This document shows positions 37,067 through 46,533 of a DNA stretch of 64,000 nucleotides, piece by piece. This DNA comes from Streptomyces sp. AM 2-1-1 (GTDB taxonomy: Bacteria; Actinomycetota; Actinomycetes; Streptomycetales; Streptomycetaceae): positions 62,001 to 126,000 of the forward strand of contig NZ_CP119147.1 of the NCBI RefSeq assembly GCF_029167645.1. Reading direction: 5' to 3'. Position 1 is the first letter of the stretch, and the number at the start of each line of letters is the position of its first letter. Below the pieces are notes generated by a model that worked only from the letters and a program-made list of their open reading frames with translations, did no database searches and was not told where the DNA came from. Made by a program: the position numbers and the translations under genes.

Positions 37067-38086
37067 ATGGCATCTGTGATCCGCAGCGAGAAGGCCCGAC
37101 GTCGCACCGTGGCCGCCGCACAGCTCCTGGGCGTCGCCGCCGTGTACTACCTCTCCGGGCGCCTGGGGCTGCTCCGCAGGGTGGAGGCCTACCAGTCGGT
37201 GGTGACGCCCCTGTGGCCGCCCACCGGGGTGGCTCTGGCAGCGCTGCTGCAGTTCGGCGGACGGATCTGGCCCGGCATCGCGCTCGGTGCGCTGTTCACC
37301 ACTCTCTCGATCAGCGGCTCGTTCTCACCTCTCGGGATCGGCATCCTGGCCGGCAACACCCTCAGTCCGCTCTGCGCCTACCTGGCGCTGCGGGCGGTGG
37401 GCTTCCGGGAGGAGCTGGACCGGCTGCGGGACGGACTCGCGCTGGTCTTCCTGGGCGCCTTCGCCGGGATGCTGATCAGTTCCACCCTGGGCAGCATCAC
37501 GCTCGTCGTGACGGAGAAGCTCCCTCCCGAGAGGTTCTGGCCCATCTGGGCGTGCTGGTGGGCCGGGGACGTGATGGGCGTGCTCGTCGTGACGCCCATG
37601 CTCCTCGTCCTGCGCCGGGCCCGGATGCCGCGGGTCACGGACCGGTGGCTGGAGGCGGCCGGGCTCTTCGTCGTCGTGACGGGCGCGACGATCCTGGCGA
37701 CGACGAGCACGCTCGCCATGCTCTACGTCGTCTTTCCCGTGCTGATCTGGGCGGCGCTCCGCTTCCAGCTGCCCGGCAGCGCACCGTGCGCCCTGCTCGT
37801 CTCCGTCGTCGCGGTGGTCGCGGCGACGCACCGGATCGGGCCGTTCCAGGGGCACGCGGTGCTGGAGGTGATGCTCAACCTGGCCGTCCTGAACGGCTCG
37901 GTGACGCTCACCTCACTCCTGCTGTCGGCGGTCATCACGGAGCAGCAGGACATCCGCCGCGAGATGGAGCACGCCTGTACGGAGCTGGCGGAGCTGGTCG
38001 AGGAGCTGACGCCGCGCTCCAGCGCCCGCGCCCGCAGGCCGGCGGCCGGCGGGCGCGTGGCGGCGGTACGGCCCGACGCCGGGTGA
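37067..38086 (+). CDS. MASE1-domain integral membrane sensor protein
   Basis: This 339-residue membrane protein has about eight hydrophobic helices matching the MASE1 sensory domain: YYLSGRLGLL, PLWPPTGVALAALLQFG, IWPGIALGA and WACWWAGDVMGVLVVTPM are characteristic. MASE1 usually precedes a kinase, GGDEF or phosphatase domain. Here only a short cytoplasmic helix and basic tail follow, so the output is probably the PP2C phosphatase encoded just upstream. It converges with the AldO-like gene, leaving a 16-base gap. Confidence 0.87.
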   Translation: MASVIRSEKARRRTVAAAQLLGVAAVYYLSGRLGLLRRVEAYQSVVTPLWPPTGVALAALLQFGGRIWPGIALGALFTTLSISGSFSPLGIGILAGNTLSPLCAYLALRAVGFREELDRLRDGLALVFLGAFAGMLISSTLGSITLVVTEKLPPERFWPIWACWWAGDVMGVLVVTPMLLVLRRARMPRVTDRWLEAAGLFVVVTGATILATTSTLAMLYVVFPVLIWAALRFQLPGSAPCALLVSVVAVVAATHRIGPFQGHAVLEVMLNLAVLNGSVTLTSLLLSAVITEQQDIRREMEHACTELAELVEELTPRSSARARRPAAGGRVAAVRPDAG

Positions 38087-38102
38087 GGCGGGGACCGGTG
38101 TC

Positions 38103-39371
38103 TCACTCCCCCGGCCGGGGGAAGAAGCGCCGCAGGAAGTCGTTGCGGAATATCCCCTCGGGGTCGTACCGGGCGGTGAGCTCCTCGAAGCGGGCGAAGT
38201 CGGGGTAGAGACCACGCAGGTCGCTGGGGCCCATGGGGAAGACCTTGCCCCAGTGGGGCCGCGCGCCGAAGGGGGCGAGCGCCTCCTCGACGGCGTGCAG
38301 CACCGGCGCGACGGCGGCCGTGTCGGGCTTCCAGGTGAAGTGGAAGGCGACGCAGTCGCGGCCCTGGGCGGGGCTCAGCCAGAGGTCGTCGGCCGCGACC
38401 GTCCGGATCTCCGCGATCAGCAGCAGGGGCGCCACACGGTCCCGCAGGCGTTCCAGGGCCTCGAAGGCCGCCGGAGCGTCGTGCCTGGCCACGAAGTACT
38501 CCGACTGCAGTTCGTCGCCGCTGCTCGGGGTGAATTCGAGGCGGAAGTGGGGCAGCCGCTCGTGCCAGGGGCCGCGTACCCCCTGCTGCACGGTGCAGTG
38601 GGCGGGCGGCATACCGGGAACGGGGTGGCGGGGGCCGTCCGCGAGCACCGCTCCGCGCCACTGGGCGGGAGCTTCGTGCGCGTCGCCGTCCTCGGCGGCC
38701 CGCTTGACCCACACCTGGTCGACCGGTCCGTCGCTCCAGCTCGTGAAGAGACTGACGCTGTAGCCCTCGGCCATGATCTCCTCGAAGCCGCCGAGCGCGT
38801 GGTCGCGGGGCATGGCTTCGTAGACCCACTGCCGGACGTCGAAGGTGGGCACGAGGTCGAGGGTCAGCCGTGTGACGATGCCGAGCGCGCCGAGCGAGAC
38901 CACCGAGCCGGCGAAGTCGGGGTGGCCCCGCTCCAGCGTGATCAGCGAACCGTCCGCCCCGACGAACTCCGTCGCGCGGACCGCTCCGGCCAGCGAGCGG
39001 TTGGCGACGCCCGAGCCGTGGGTCCCGGTCGCGCAGGCGCCGGCGACCGAGATGTGCGGGAGGGAGCCGAGGTTGTGCAGGGCGTAGCCGCGCTCGTGCA
39101 GTACGCCGGTGATCTCGCCGAACCGGAGCCCGGCGCTCACCGTGGCGGTCCCCGCGGCGGGATCGATGTCGACCGCGCGGGGCAGCCCGGCGACCGACAC
39201 GAGGTCGCCCCGTGTGTCGGCGATGTCGTTGAAGGAGTGGCGGGTGCCCAGGGCGCGGATCCCGGAGGACGATCCCACGACGTGCCGCAGCTCCTCCACG
39301 GACGTCGGTGTCAGCAGTCGCTGGGCGCCGAAGGTGATGTTCTTGGCCCAGTTCCGATGCGGCGCGCTCAC
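38103..39371 (-). CDS. alditol oxidase-like FAD enzyme (AldO / sugar-lactone oxidase family)
   Basis: This 422-residue VAO-family flavoprotein closely resembles S. coelicolor AldO along its length: NWAKNITFGAQRLLTP at the N terminus, GTRHSFND with the FAD-linking His, SLPHISVAGACATGTHGSG, PWHERLPHFRLEFTPSSG, and the C-terminal ARPHWGKVF. AldO oxidises xylitol, sorbitol and similar polyols at C1 to the aldose with O2, giving H2O2. The GTG at 39371 matches the family start; ATG 39512 would add 47 residues without homology. Confidence 0.9.
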   Translation of the reverse strand: MSAPHRNWAKNITFGAQRLLTPTSVEELRHVVGSSSGIRALGTRHSFNDIADTRGDLVSVAGLPRAVDIDPAAGTATVSAGLRFGEITGVLHERGYALHNLGSLPHISVAGACATGTHGSGVANRSLAGAVRATEFVGADGSLITLERGHPDFAGSVVSLGALGIVTRLTLDLVPTFDVRQWVYEAMPRDHALGGFEEIMAEGYSVSLFTSWSDGPVDQVWVKRAAEDGDAHEAPAQWRGAVLADGPRHPVPGMPPAHCTVQQGVRGPWHERLPHFRLEFTPSSGDELQSEYFVARHDAPAAFEALERLRDRVAPLLLIAEIRTVAADDLWLSPAQGRDCVAFHFTWKPDTAAVAPVLHAVEEALAPFGARPHWGKVFPMGPSDLRGLYPDFARFEELTARYDPEGIFRNDFLRRFFPRPGE

Positions 39372-39654
39372 GCGGCGCTCCCCCGCCGTACGGCACGGGA
39401 GACCGTACGACGCGAGAGCCTCGGGTGTACGGGCGTGAACGCGACGGGTGGCGGCGTGGCGGGACGGAGACGCGGACGAGAACGATCGATCATGTGTACG
39501 GAGCTTAGTCATCGGCTCCGGGCGGCGGGAGGCCGCCGGGGGTGGCGTCCGGCACCTTCACGCTCCGGCACCTCCGCGGGGGCGTACCGGGGAAGCGAAG
39601 TGTTGCCTTCCCGCACGCCTGCGCGGCACCCGAGCGGCTCGCGCCGGAGTGTCG

Positions 39655-39750
39655 TCAGTAGGGGAGCGGTCGCCCGGAGGGCGTACGCAGATCGAGCGGG
39701 GGCGGCCCCGAGGGCTGCGGCGGACGGCGGACGATCCTGATGCGGCCCAT
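39655..39750 (-). CDS. 31-residue basic, proline-rich small ORF with perfect ribosome site
   Basis: ATG at 39750 is preceded by AGGAGG with an eight-base spacing, among the best ribosome sites in the window. It opens a 31-codon frame: MGRIRIVRRPPQPSGPP, then DLRTPSGRPLPY and TGA. It is basic at the N terminus and rich in Pro, with no Cys or signal sequence. I do not recognise the family. It may be a small regulatory peptide, a precursor peptide or a leader ORF. It stands alone in the 546-base gap 39372-39917. Confidence 0.5.
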   Translation of the reverse strand: MGRIRIVRRPPQPSGPPPLDLRTPSGRPLPY

Positions 39751-39917
39751 TGCCACCACCTCCTGTTGGTCAACCGGTATGTGCCCATGGGGGCGGTGTT
39801 CACACTTCCGCGCCCGTGCGGGCTTCGCATCCCGGCCCCTCCGCGGGGATGCGGAGCGGGCCGGGTGCGGCGAACCTTGAGGGGACCTCGGGGGGACCAC
39901 GACGGAGAGGACGCGTC

Positions 39918-40118
39918 ATGTCGGCGATGGACAAGATCAAGAAGATGCTCAAGGGACACGAGGAGCAGGCGGGCAAGGGCGTGGACAAGGCCGGCGACAT
40001 GGTCGACAAGAAGACCGGTAACAAGTACGAGGGTCAGGTCGACTCGGCTCAGGACCGGCTGAGGCAGCAGTTCGGCGCGGAGGGCGAGCGGGACGGGGGC
40101 AACCCGCCGCGCTCCTGA
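39918..40118 (+). CDS. Rv0909/CsbD-like antitoxin-family small protein
   Basis: This 66-residue highly charged, helical protein begins MSAMDKIKKMLKGHEEQAG and contains GVDKAGDMVDKKTGNKYEGQ, matching the Rv0909/MT0933 antitoxin family, which resembles CsbD stress proteins. Rv0909 is paired with toxin Rv0910 in M. tuberculosis, but no toxin gene lies here, so a stress-protein role is as likely. GGAGAGG gives a clear ribosome site. Confidence 0.8.
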   Translation: MSAMDKIKKMLKGHEEQAGKGVDKAGDMVDKKTGNKYEGQVDSAQDRLRQQFGAEGERDGGNPPRS

Positions 40119-40348
40119 GGGAATCGCGACCGGGGACGGCGGCGCGCGCCTCTGCCGCGTCCGGCGCGGGCCGGGTCCCGCTCCCGTCCCCCTTCGAGTG
40201 GGCCCCGGAACGGCCCTCGCGTGCCGGCCTTCACGTGCTGGTAACGGCGGGGTAGCACGACCTCCTCGCCGCTCCCCTACCCTGGTCCCCGAAGCCACGG
40301 CCGAGGACGTCCACCGGCGCACCATGTCACCGCTGGACGGGAGCCCCG

Positions 40349-42250
40349 TTGTTCCGACCCCCTTTTCCCGCCCTCCCTCTCCCCGCCCCCGCGCGTCCGC
40401 TGCCCCGCTGGCTGGGCCATGTGCTGAGCATGCAGCGCGGCCCGCTGCCCTGGGGCGCCGTCCTCCGGGGCGGGCTCGCGATGTTGCCGCTGCTGCTGTC
40501 GGTGCTGGCCGACCGTCCCTCGCTCGGGGTTCCCGCCGCGCTGGGGGCCATGCTCGCGGGTTTCAATGACCGGCCCGGCAGCCGTCGCGGCGCCGTTCTG
40601 CGGCTCGGTCTCCCCGCGCTGATCGGTGCCCTCGGGCTGTTTCTCGGTGCCTGCCTGGGAGAGGTGACCGGCGGCGGGCGTTCTCTGGTGGTCCTGCCGC
40701 TCGCCCTGGGCGTTCTGGGGTTCGTCGCGGGCGCGATGAGTTCGACCGGACCCGTCGCCTCCTCCTGCGGGACCCAGCTGCTGGTGGCGGCCGTGATCGG
40801 CGCCGGGATGCCCCTGCCGGAGCCCGGTTGGCACCGCGCGGCTCTCTTCCTCCTCGGCGCCGGGTGGTTGCTCACGCTGCGGCTGGTACTGCCCTCCCCC
40901 GTCCGCAAGCGGGGCGGGACGGGTGCCCCGTATCTGCTCGACGGGGAGCGCGAGGCCGTGGCGGCGGTGTACGTGGCCGTCGCGGAACTGCTGCGCGCCG
41001 CTGGGAGTGATCGGGCACCGGGCCGGCGGGCTGCTCTGAGCGCCGCACTCGACCACGCGCAGGACACCCTGGCCGGGCCCCGGCTCACCCGTCGCGCCGG
41101 TTCGGCCGCCGAGCGCCGACTGCACGCCCAGTACGCCGCCGCGTTTCCGCTGGTCGAGGCCGCGACCGCGCTGGCCTGGGCGGGGAAGCCCCTTCCCCCG
41201 CGCATCGCCGAAGGCCCGGACCGGCTGGCGAGGGCGGTGCTCACGGGCGCTCCCTGCGGTGCGCTTCCCGCGCCGGCGCGGTCCGGGGCGGGGCTGCGCG
41301 CGCTCGACGAGGCGTTGCTGCGCGCGGCCGCCGATTTCGACCGTCGCGAGGGCGGACGGCTGCGGACGACCGGCACGGCCGACCGCGTGCCCCTGGTGCG
41401 GCGTGCCTTCGGCCCGGCGGGACGGGCGTACGGGATCAGGGTCGCCCTGTGCTGCGGCGCGAGCGCCGTGCTGGCGCAGTTGCTCCGCCACGATCACTGG
41501 TACTGGCTGCCCGCGACCGCGGTCTTCCTGGTGAAGCCCGATCTGGGGCCGCTGGCGTCGCGGGTGCTGTGCCGGGCGGCCGGAACGGTGGCGGGGGCAG
41601 CTCTCTACGCCGTGCTGCCGGCTGCGTTCGGCGGTCCCGGGGTCGCGGTGGCCGCGGTCGTCGTGTGCGGCGCTCTGGTGCCCGTGTCCACCCGGCACTT
41701 CGCGGCGCAGACCGCGGTGGTCACGGTGCTCGTGCTCTCGCTGGTACGGCTGTCCGGTGAGCCGGCCGCCGGTGCCGGACGCGTCGTCGAGTCGCTGCTG
41801 GCGTGTGCGCTGGTGCTGGTGATCGGTCACGTACGGATGCCGGGGCAGCGGATGCACGCGGTGCGCTCGGCGCTCGACACGGCGTCCTCGGCCGCCCACC
41901 GGTACCTGCGTCACGTACTGGACCACCCGGGGGACGGGGACCGGCGCGGCGACCTGAGGCGTGATGCCTACCGCTCCCTCGCGGTGGCCCGTCACGCGAT
42001 CGAGCTGTCGGCGGCGGAACTGCCGCCGGTGGCCCGGCGTACGGCCGGTTCCGCCGAGGTCGCGCAGGCCCTGGAGATGCTGATCGACACGACGACCGCC
42101 TGCGCCGTGCACCTCGACGGGCGGCCGACGGGGCTCTCCCGCTCCTACGCCGACCGTCTGACCGCGCGGCTGGCCGCTCTCGACGCGGCGCGGGCGGGGA
42201 CCCTCGGGCCGGAGCGGTCCGGGGCGGGCGCGCCGGTGGCGGTGGGGTGA
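40349..42250 (+). CDS. FUSC-family membrane protein (aromatic acid exporter-like)
   Basis: This 633-residue protein has two hydrophobic blocks of about five to six helices each (about 40-185 and 365-490), separated and followed by soluble helical regions, the layout of fusaric-acid-resistance/YccS-YhfK proteins. The second block includes HWYWLPATAVFLVKPDLGPLASRVLCRAAGTV, the FUSC signature. Related proteins export aromatic acids. The TTG at 40349 is the only in-frame start that keeps the N-terminal stretch. No MFP partner gene is adjacent. Confidence 0.82.
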   Translation: MFRPPFPALPLPAPARPLPRWLGHVLSMQRGPLPWGAVLRGGLAMLPLLLSVLADRPSLGVPAALGAMLAGFNDRPGSRRGAVLRLGLPALIGALGLFLGACLGEVTGGGRSLVVLPLALGVLGFVAGAMSSTGPVASSCGTQLLVAAVIGAGMPLPEPGWHRAALFLLGAGWLLTLRLVLPSPVRKRGGTGAPYLLDGEREAVAAVYVAVAELLRAAGSDRAPGRRAALSAALDHAQDTLAGPRLTRRAGSAAERRLHAQYAAAFPLVEAATALAWAGKPLPPRIAEGPDRLARAVLTGAPCGALPAPARSGAGLRALDEALLRAAADFDRREGGRLRTTGTADRVPLVRRAFGPAGRAYGIRVALCCGASAVLAQLLRHDHWYWLPATAVFLVKPDLGPLASRVLCRAAGTVAGAALYAVLPAAFGGPGVAVAAVVVCGALVPVSTRHFAAQTAVVTVLVLSLVRLSGEPAAGAGRVVESLLACALVLVIGHVRMPGQRMHAVRSALDTASSAAHRYLRHVLDHPGDGDRRGDLRRDAYRSLAVARHAIELSAAELPPVARRTAGSAEVAQALEMLIDTTTACAVHLDGRPTGLSRSYADRLTARLAALDAARAGTLGPERSGAGAPVAVG

Positions 42251-42313
42251 GGTCCGGGGGTCGCTTTCGCGGGCGGGGCGTCCGCGGCGGCTCCCGCGGT
42301 GGTCGGTCGTGGA

Positions 42314-42700
42314 TCAGCGTGTGAGCAGGGTCAGCGCGGTGCAGACCCCCGTGACGGCGCCCGTGACGGCCACCGAGAGGGCGACGCAGCGGTTCCTGAG
42401 CTGTTCGTAGCGCGCGGTGTACTCGGCTCGCAGCTCCACGGCGCGCCCGGCGACGCGGCTGAACGAATCCCGGCAGACCGCCACCCGGTCGGTGACGTAG
42501 ACGCGTTCCACGTCCTCGCGTTGGGCGGTGGTCAGCCAGGGGAGCTGGTCGGTGAAGCGCCCCGCGTGGCGGCGTGCCTCCTGGACCTCGGCGTTCCACA
42601 GGAGGTAGCCCTCCATGCGGGCGATGCCCCGGGCGCAGTCCGGATCGGGTTTCACGCGTTCCTCTTCTCGTGGCGGCATCGGGTCTCGCGGGCCGGTCAC
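42314..42700 (-). CDS. small membrane-anchored protein downstream of ctaD
   Basis: This protein of up to 128 residues has a soluble helical N-terminal part (DCARGIARMEGYLLWNAEVQEARRHA) and one C-terminal membrane helix (CVALSVAVTGAVTGVCTALTLL). It begins six bases after the cytochrome oxidase subunit I stop on the same strand, so it is probably co-transcribed. The start may be GTG 42700 or ATG 42679. I do not recognise the family. An accessory role with the oxidase is inferred from position only. Confidence 0.65.
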   Translation of the reverse strand: MTGPRDPMPPREEERVKPDPDCARGIARMEGYLLWNAEVQEARRHAGRFTDQLPWLTTAQREDVERVYVTDRVAVCRDSFSRVAGRAVELRAEYTARYEQLRNRCVALSVAVTGAVTGVCTALTLLTR

Positions 42701-42706
42701 CGTCTT

Positions 42707-44434
42707 CTACTGCTTGTCCCCGGGGGCGACGGTCACGGACGCGGCCGGGACGTTGGCCGCGTCGTCGAGCGCGCGGAGATCCGGGTGGTGCAGGTCGAAC
42801 GCCGGCGATTCGGAACGGATCTTCGGCAGCGCCACGAAGTTGTGGCGCGGGGGCGGGCAGGACGTCGCCCACTCGAGCGAACGGCCGTAGCCCCACGGGT
42901 CGTCGACCTCGATCTTCTTGCCGTACTTGGCGGTCTTCCACACGTTGTAGAAGAACGGCAGGATCGACAGGCCGAGCAGGAACGAGGAGATCGTCGAGAT
43001 CGTGTTCAGCGCGGTGAAGCCGTCGGCCGCGAGGTAGTCCGCGTAACGACGCGGCATGCCCTCGGCACCGAGCCAGTGCTGCACCAGGAACGTGCCGTGG
43101 AAGCCCACGAACAGCGTCCAGAAGGTGATCTTGCCGAGCCGCTCGTCCAGCATCTTGCCGGTGAACTTCGGCCACCAGAAGTGGAATCCGGCGAACATCG
43201 CGAACACCACGGTGCCGAAGACGACGTAGTGGAAGTGCGCGACGACGAAGTACGAGTCCGAGACGTGGAAGTCCAGCGGCGGCGAGGCCAGCAGGACACC
43301 GGTCAGACCACCGAAGAGGAAGGTGACCAGGAACCCGAACGCCCAGAGCATCGGCGTCTCGAACGAGAGCGAGCCCTTCCACATCGTGCCGATCCAGTTG
43401 AAGAACTTCACCCCGGTCGGTACCGCGATGAGGAACGTCATGAAGGAGAAGAACGGCAGGAGCACGCCGCCCGTCACGTACATGTGGTGCGCCCACACCG
43501 TCACCGAGAGGCCCGCGATGGCGATGGTGGCCGCGATCAGGCCGACGTAGCCGAAGATCGGCTTGCGGCTGAAGACGGGGATGACCTCGCTGATGATGCC
43601 GAAGAACGGCAGCGCGATGATGTACACCTCCGGGTGCCCGAAGAACCAGAAGAGGTGCTGCCAGAGGAGCGAGCCGCCGTTGGCGGCGTCGAACACGTGA
43701 GCCCCGAATTTTCGGTCCGCCTCCAGTGCGAAGAGGGACGCGGCCAGGACCGGGAAGGCCAGCAGGACCAGGACGCCCGTCAGCAGGACGGTCCAGACGA
43801 AGATCGGCATCCGGAACATCGTCATGCCGGGCGCGCGCATGCAGATGATCGTGGTGATGAAGTTGACGGCGCCGAGGATCGTGCCGAAACCGGAGAAGGC
43901 CAGACCCATGACCCACAGATCTCCGCCCACGCCCGGCGAGTGTTCCGCGTTCGAAAGCGGTGAGTAGGCGAACCAGCCGAAGTCGGCGGCCCCGTTGGGG
44001 GTGAGGAAGCCACTGACCGCGATGAGCGAACCGAAGAGGTACAGCCAGTAGGCGAACATGTTCAGCCGCGGGAACGCCACGTCGGGCGCGCCGATCTGCA
44101 GCGGCATGATCCAGTTGGTGAAGCCGGCGAACAGCGGCGTCGCGAACATCAGCAGCATGATCGTGCCGTGCATCGTGAACATCTGGTTGTACTGCTCGTT
44201 CGAGACGATCTGGATGCCCGGACGGGCCAGCTCGGCGCGCATGATCAGGGCCAGCACGCCGCCGACGCAGAAGAAGGCGAAGGACGTGATGAGGTAGAGG
44301 GATCCGATCGTCTTGTGGTCGGTGGTGGTCAGCCACTTGATGACGACGTTCCCCGGCTGCTTGCGCCGTACCGGCAGTTCGTCCTCGTACGAGTCGTCCG
44401 ACTCCACCGGTTCTGAGGTACTGCTCGTCGTCAC
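42707..44434 (-). CDS. ctaD: cytochrome c oxidase subunit I (orphan paralog)
   Basis: This 575-residue heme-copper oxidase subunit I has about 12 helices. Heme ligands are visible in [12 protein letters not shown] and [12 protein letters not shown]. The CuB/Tyr site is in [14 protein letters not shown] (His and the cross-linked Tyr) and the HH pair in VWAHHMYV. It is an aa3-type terminal oxidase core that reduces O2 and pumps protons. GTG 44434 with AAAGGAGC upstream begins a charged leader before the first helix. Subunits II (ctaC), III (ctaE) and bc1 genes are absent nearby, so this looks like a second, stand-alone copy rather than the main ctaCDFE operon. Confidence 0.93.
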   Translation of the reverse strand: MTTSSTSEPVESDDSYEDELPVRRKQPGNVVIKWLTTTDHKTIGSLYLITSFAFFCVGGVLALIMRAELARPGIQIVSNEQYNQMFTMHGTIMLLMFATPLFAGFTNWIMPLQIGAPDVAFPRLNMFAYWLYLFGSLIAVSGFLTPNGAADFGWFAYSPLSNAEHSPGVGGDLWVMGLAFSGFGTILGAVNFITTIICMRAPGMTMFRMPIFVWTVLLTGVLVLLAFPVLAASLFALEADRKFGAHVFDAANGGSLLWQHLFWFFGHPEVYIIALPFFGIISEVIPVFSRKPIFGYVGLIAATIAIAGLSVTVWAHHMYVTGGVLLPFFSFMTFLIAVPTGVKFFNWIGTMWKGSLSFETPMLWAFGFLVTFLFGGLTGVLLASPPLDFHVSDSYFVVAHFHYVVFGTVVFAMFAGFHFWWPKFTGKMLDERLGKITFWTLFVGFHGTFLVQHWLGAEGMPRRYADYLAADGFTALNTISTISSFLLGLSILPFFYNVWKTAKYGKKIEVDDPWGYGRSLEWATSCPPPRHNFVALPKIRSESPAFDLHHPDLRALDDAANVPAASVTVAPGDKQ

Positions 44435-44591
44435 TGCGACGCTCCTTTGATCGACGGCCCGTTCCGGACTCGCCGACCAGAATGGCCCGGGGCGGATCGG
44501 CCACGTGGGACATCCTCCCGGGTGGAGCGTCACCGGACACCAAGGACACTCGAACGGCCCAACGAGGGGGCGCTCCGCCCGCGACGAACGG

Positions 44592-45605
44592 TCAGCGGAG
44601 GTCGAAGACGAGGCGGCCGGAGACGGTGCCGGCGAGCACTTCAGCGATCGAGTCGTTGATGTCGGCGAGGCTCCGGGTCTCCCGGACGACGCGTGTGCGG
44701 CCGAGGCGGTGCAGCCGGAAGACCTCCGCCAGATCCTCGCGCGTACCGACGATCGAGCCGAGGACGGTGATGCCGTTCAGGACGGTGTCGAACACGGGGA
44801 GTGCGAGGGTCCCCTCGGCGGGCAGCGCGACGAGGACCAGGGTCCCGCCCCGGCGGAGCGCTCCGTACGCGGAGGAGAAGGACTCGTTGCTGACGGCGAG
44901 GGAGATGGCCGCGTCGGCGCCGCCCAGCCGGTGGGCCTCCTCGGTGACGTCCTGGGTACGGGCGTCGATGACGTGGTCCGCGCCGAGGTCCCGGGCGAGT
45001 GCCAGCTTCTCGTCGGTGACGTCGACCGCGATGGTCTCCGCACCGAAGATCCGGGCGTACTGGAGGGCCAGGTGGCCGAGGCCGCCGATCCCGGAGACCA
45101 GGACCCGGGAGCCCGGCCGGGCGCCGGAGAGCTTCACCGCCTTGTACGTGGTCACGCCCGCGCACGTCAGTGGGGCGGCGTCGAGCGGGTCGATCCCCTC
45201 CGGCACGGGAACCACGTAGGTTCCGTGGGCCAGGGCGTACTCCGTGTGGCTGCCGTCGACGGAGTAGCCGCTGTTCCGCTGTTCCAGGCAGAGGGTCTCC
45301 CAGCCCGACACGCAGTGGTCGCAATGCCCGCACGCCTCGCCGAGCCAGGGGATCGCCACCCTGTCGCCCACCGCGAGGTGGTCCACCTGGCCACCGACCG
45401 CTTCGACCACGCCGATGCCCTCGTGGCCGGGTACGAAGGGGGGCGCCGGTTTCACGGGCCAGTCCCCGCGGGCGGCGTGGATGTCGGTGTGGCAGAGTCC
45501 GGAGGTCTCCATCCGCACCAGCACCTGAGGGGGTGCGGGGTCCGGGACGGGCCTCTCCTCCACGACCAGGGGTTCGGTGAAACTGCGGACCACGGCGGCT
45601 TTCAT
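44592..45605 (-). CDS. zinc-dependent alcohol dehydrogenase (AdhP-like)
   Basis: This 337-residue MDR-family enzyme has the catalytic zinc ligands in [23 protein letters not shown] and later Cys in [12 protein letters not shown]. Structural zinc is provided by [15 protein letters not shown]. The NAD-binding motif is [13 protein letters not shown]. It oxidises primary alcohols or reduces aldehydes with NAD(H). GGAGGAGG fixes the ATG at 45605. It is upstream of and co-directional with ctaD (157-base gap), perhaps both fermentative/respiratory functions. Confidence 0.92.
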   Translation of the reverse strand: MKAAVVRSFTEPLVVEERPVPDPAPPQVLVRMETSGLCHTDIHAARGDWPVKPAPPFVPGHEGIGVVEAVGGQVDHLAVGDRVAIPWLGEACGHCDHCVSGWETLCLEQRNSGYSVDGSHTEYALAHGTYVVPVPEGIDPLDAAPLTCAGVTTYKAVKLSGARPGSRVLVSGIGGLGHLALQYARIFGAETIAVDVTDEKLALARDLGADHVIDARTQDVTEEAHRLGGADAAISLAVSNESFSSAYGALRRGGTLVLVALPAEGTLALPVFDTVLNGITVLGSIVGTREDLAEVFRLHRLGRTRVVRETRSLADINDSIAEVLAGTVSGRLVFDLR

Positions 45606-45792
45606 GGGCCCTCCTCCGTTCACGCGGTGGGCCGGAGGCGTCAACGGCCCTCGCCGCACCGGATCGGACATATGCCTCAGATCATCCTAAGTCACCCCCG
45701 TGGGATCCGGAGGGCGGTGGCGGGACGGCGCGGTGCGGTGGTGGGGTGCGGCGCTGCCGCGTGCTGCGGACGGGGACGCGCGGCCCGGGGAC

Positions 45793-46344
45793 TCATCCCC
45801 CGGCCCATGCGCGCATCTCGGCGGCCGAGGCGAAGGCGGCCACGTTCTTGTCCACCGGATGGTCGGTGTACTGGTGGATCCGCCACGGGGCCTCGATGCG
45901 CGGCTCGCCCGGCGCGACGTAGTCCGCGATCCAGAGGCCGTCGCCCGCGTAGGAGGTCGTGTCGTGCTCGCGCCAGAAGGAGCGGCCGCAGTAGAGCAGC
46001 GCCCGGTGATCGGGGCGGAGCCGTTTCAACTCGTGGAGGAACCGGTCCTTGTCGGTGTTTCCGGCCCTGCTTCCGTCCCCGGTCGTCTCCCAGTCGACGG
46101 CGAGCAGGTCTCCCGGTTCCTCCGGGGTTTCGGCGAGGAAGAAGCGGACTTGTTCCGCCGCTTCGCCGGGCCAGAGGAAGTGGTAGAAGCCGACCACACA
46201 ACCGGCGTCCCGCGCGCGCTCCACCTGCCCGGCGAGGTGCGGATTGACGTACGAACTCCCTTCCGTCGACTTGATGAAGACGAAGTCCACTCCGGCCGTG
46301 TCGAACGTCTCCTGATAGGAACTGATATCGATGCCGTGCAGCAT
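45793..46344 (-). CDS. GH25 lysozyme-like protein (no signal peptide)
   Basis: This 183-residue protein has the GH25 muramidase fold: HGIDISSYQ with the first Asp, VDFVFIKSTEGSSYVNP, VVGFYHFLWPG, and the catalytic pair in LLAVDWETTG, ending with IADYVAPGEPRIEAPWRIHQYTD. GH25 enzymes cleave the MurNAc-GlcNAc bond of peptidoglycan. It lacks a secretion signal or cell-wall-binding domain, so it could be phage-derived or released on lysis. AAAGGTGG lies before the ATG at 46344. It is divergent from an F420-reductase-like gene. Confidence 0.86.
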   Translation of the reverse strand: MLHGIDISSYQETFDTAGVDFVFIKSTEGSSYVNPHLAGQVERARDAGCVVGFYHFLWPGEAAEQVRFFLAETPEEPGDLLAVDWETTGDGSRAGNTDKDRFLHELKRLRPDHRALLYCGRSFWREHDTTSYAGDGLWIADYVAPGEPRIEAPWRIHQYTDHPVDKNVAAFASAAEMRAWAGG

Positions 46345-46533
46345 GGGGACCACCTTTCGGTGAGGTCCGGCGCGTCCGTCCTCGTTCCTTTCCCATGCCC
46401 CTGCCGGCCCCGCCTCATCTCCGCTTCGGCTGCAGTATCGATTCGTCAGCGGGAATAGCGTGCGGAATCCGCGAGTTGGGGCTGTGCACGCGACCGTTCG
46501 CCTTCGTGGCGCGACATGAGAAGGACAGATCAC

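Noticed and set aside
41721..44549. 942-codon minus-strand frame across the oxidase gene
   Set aside because: It is the out-of-frame shadow of ctaD, dominated by Arg/His/Pro with no domain.
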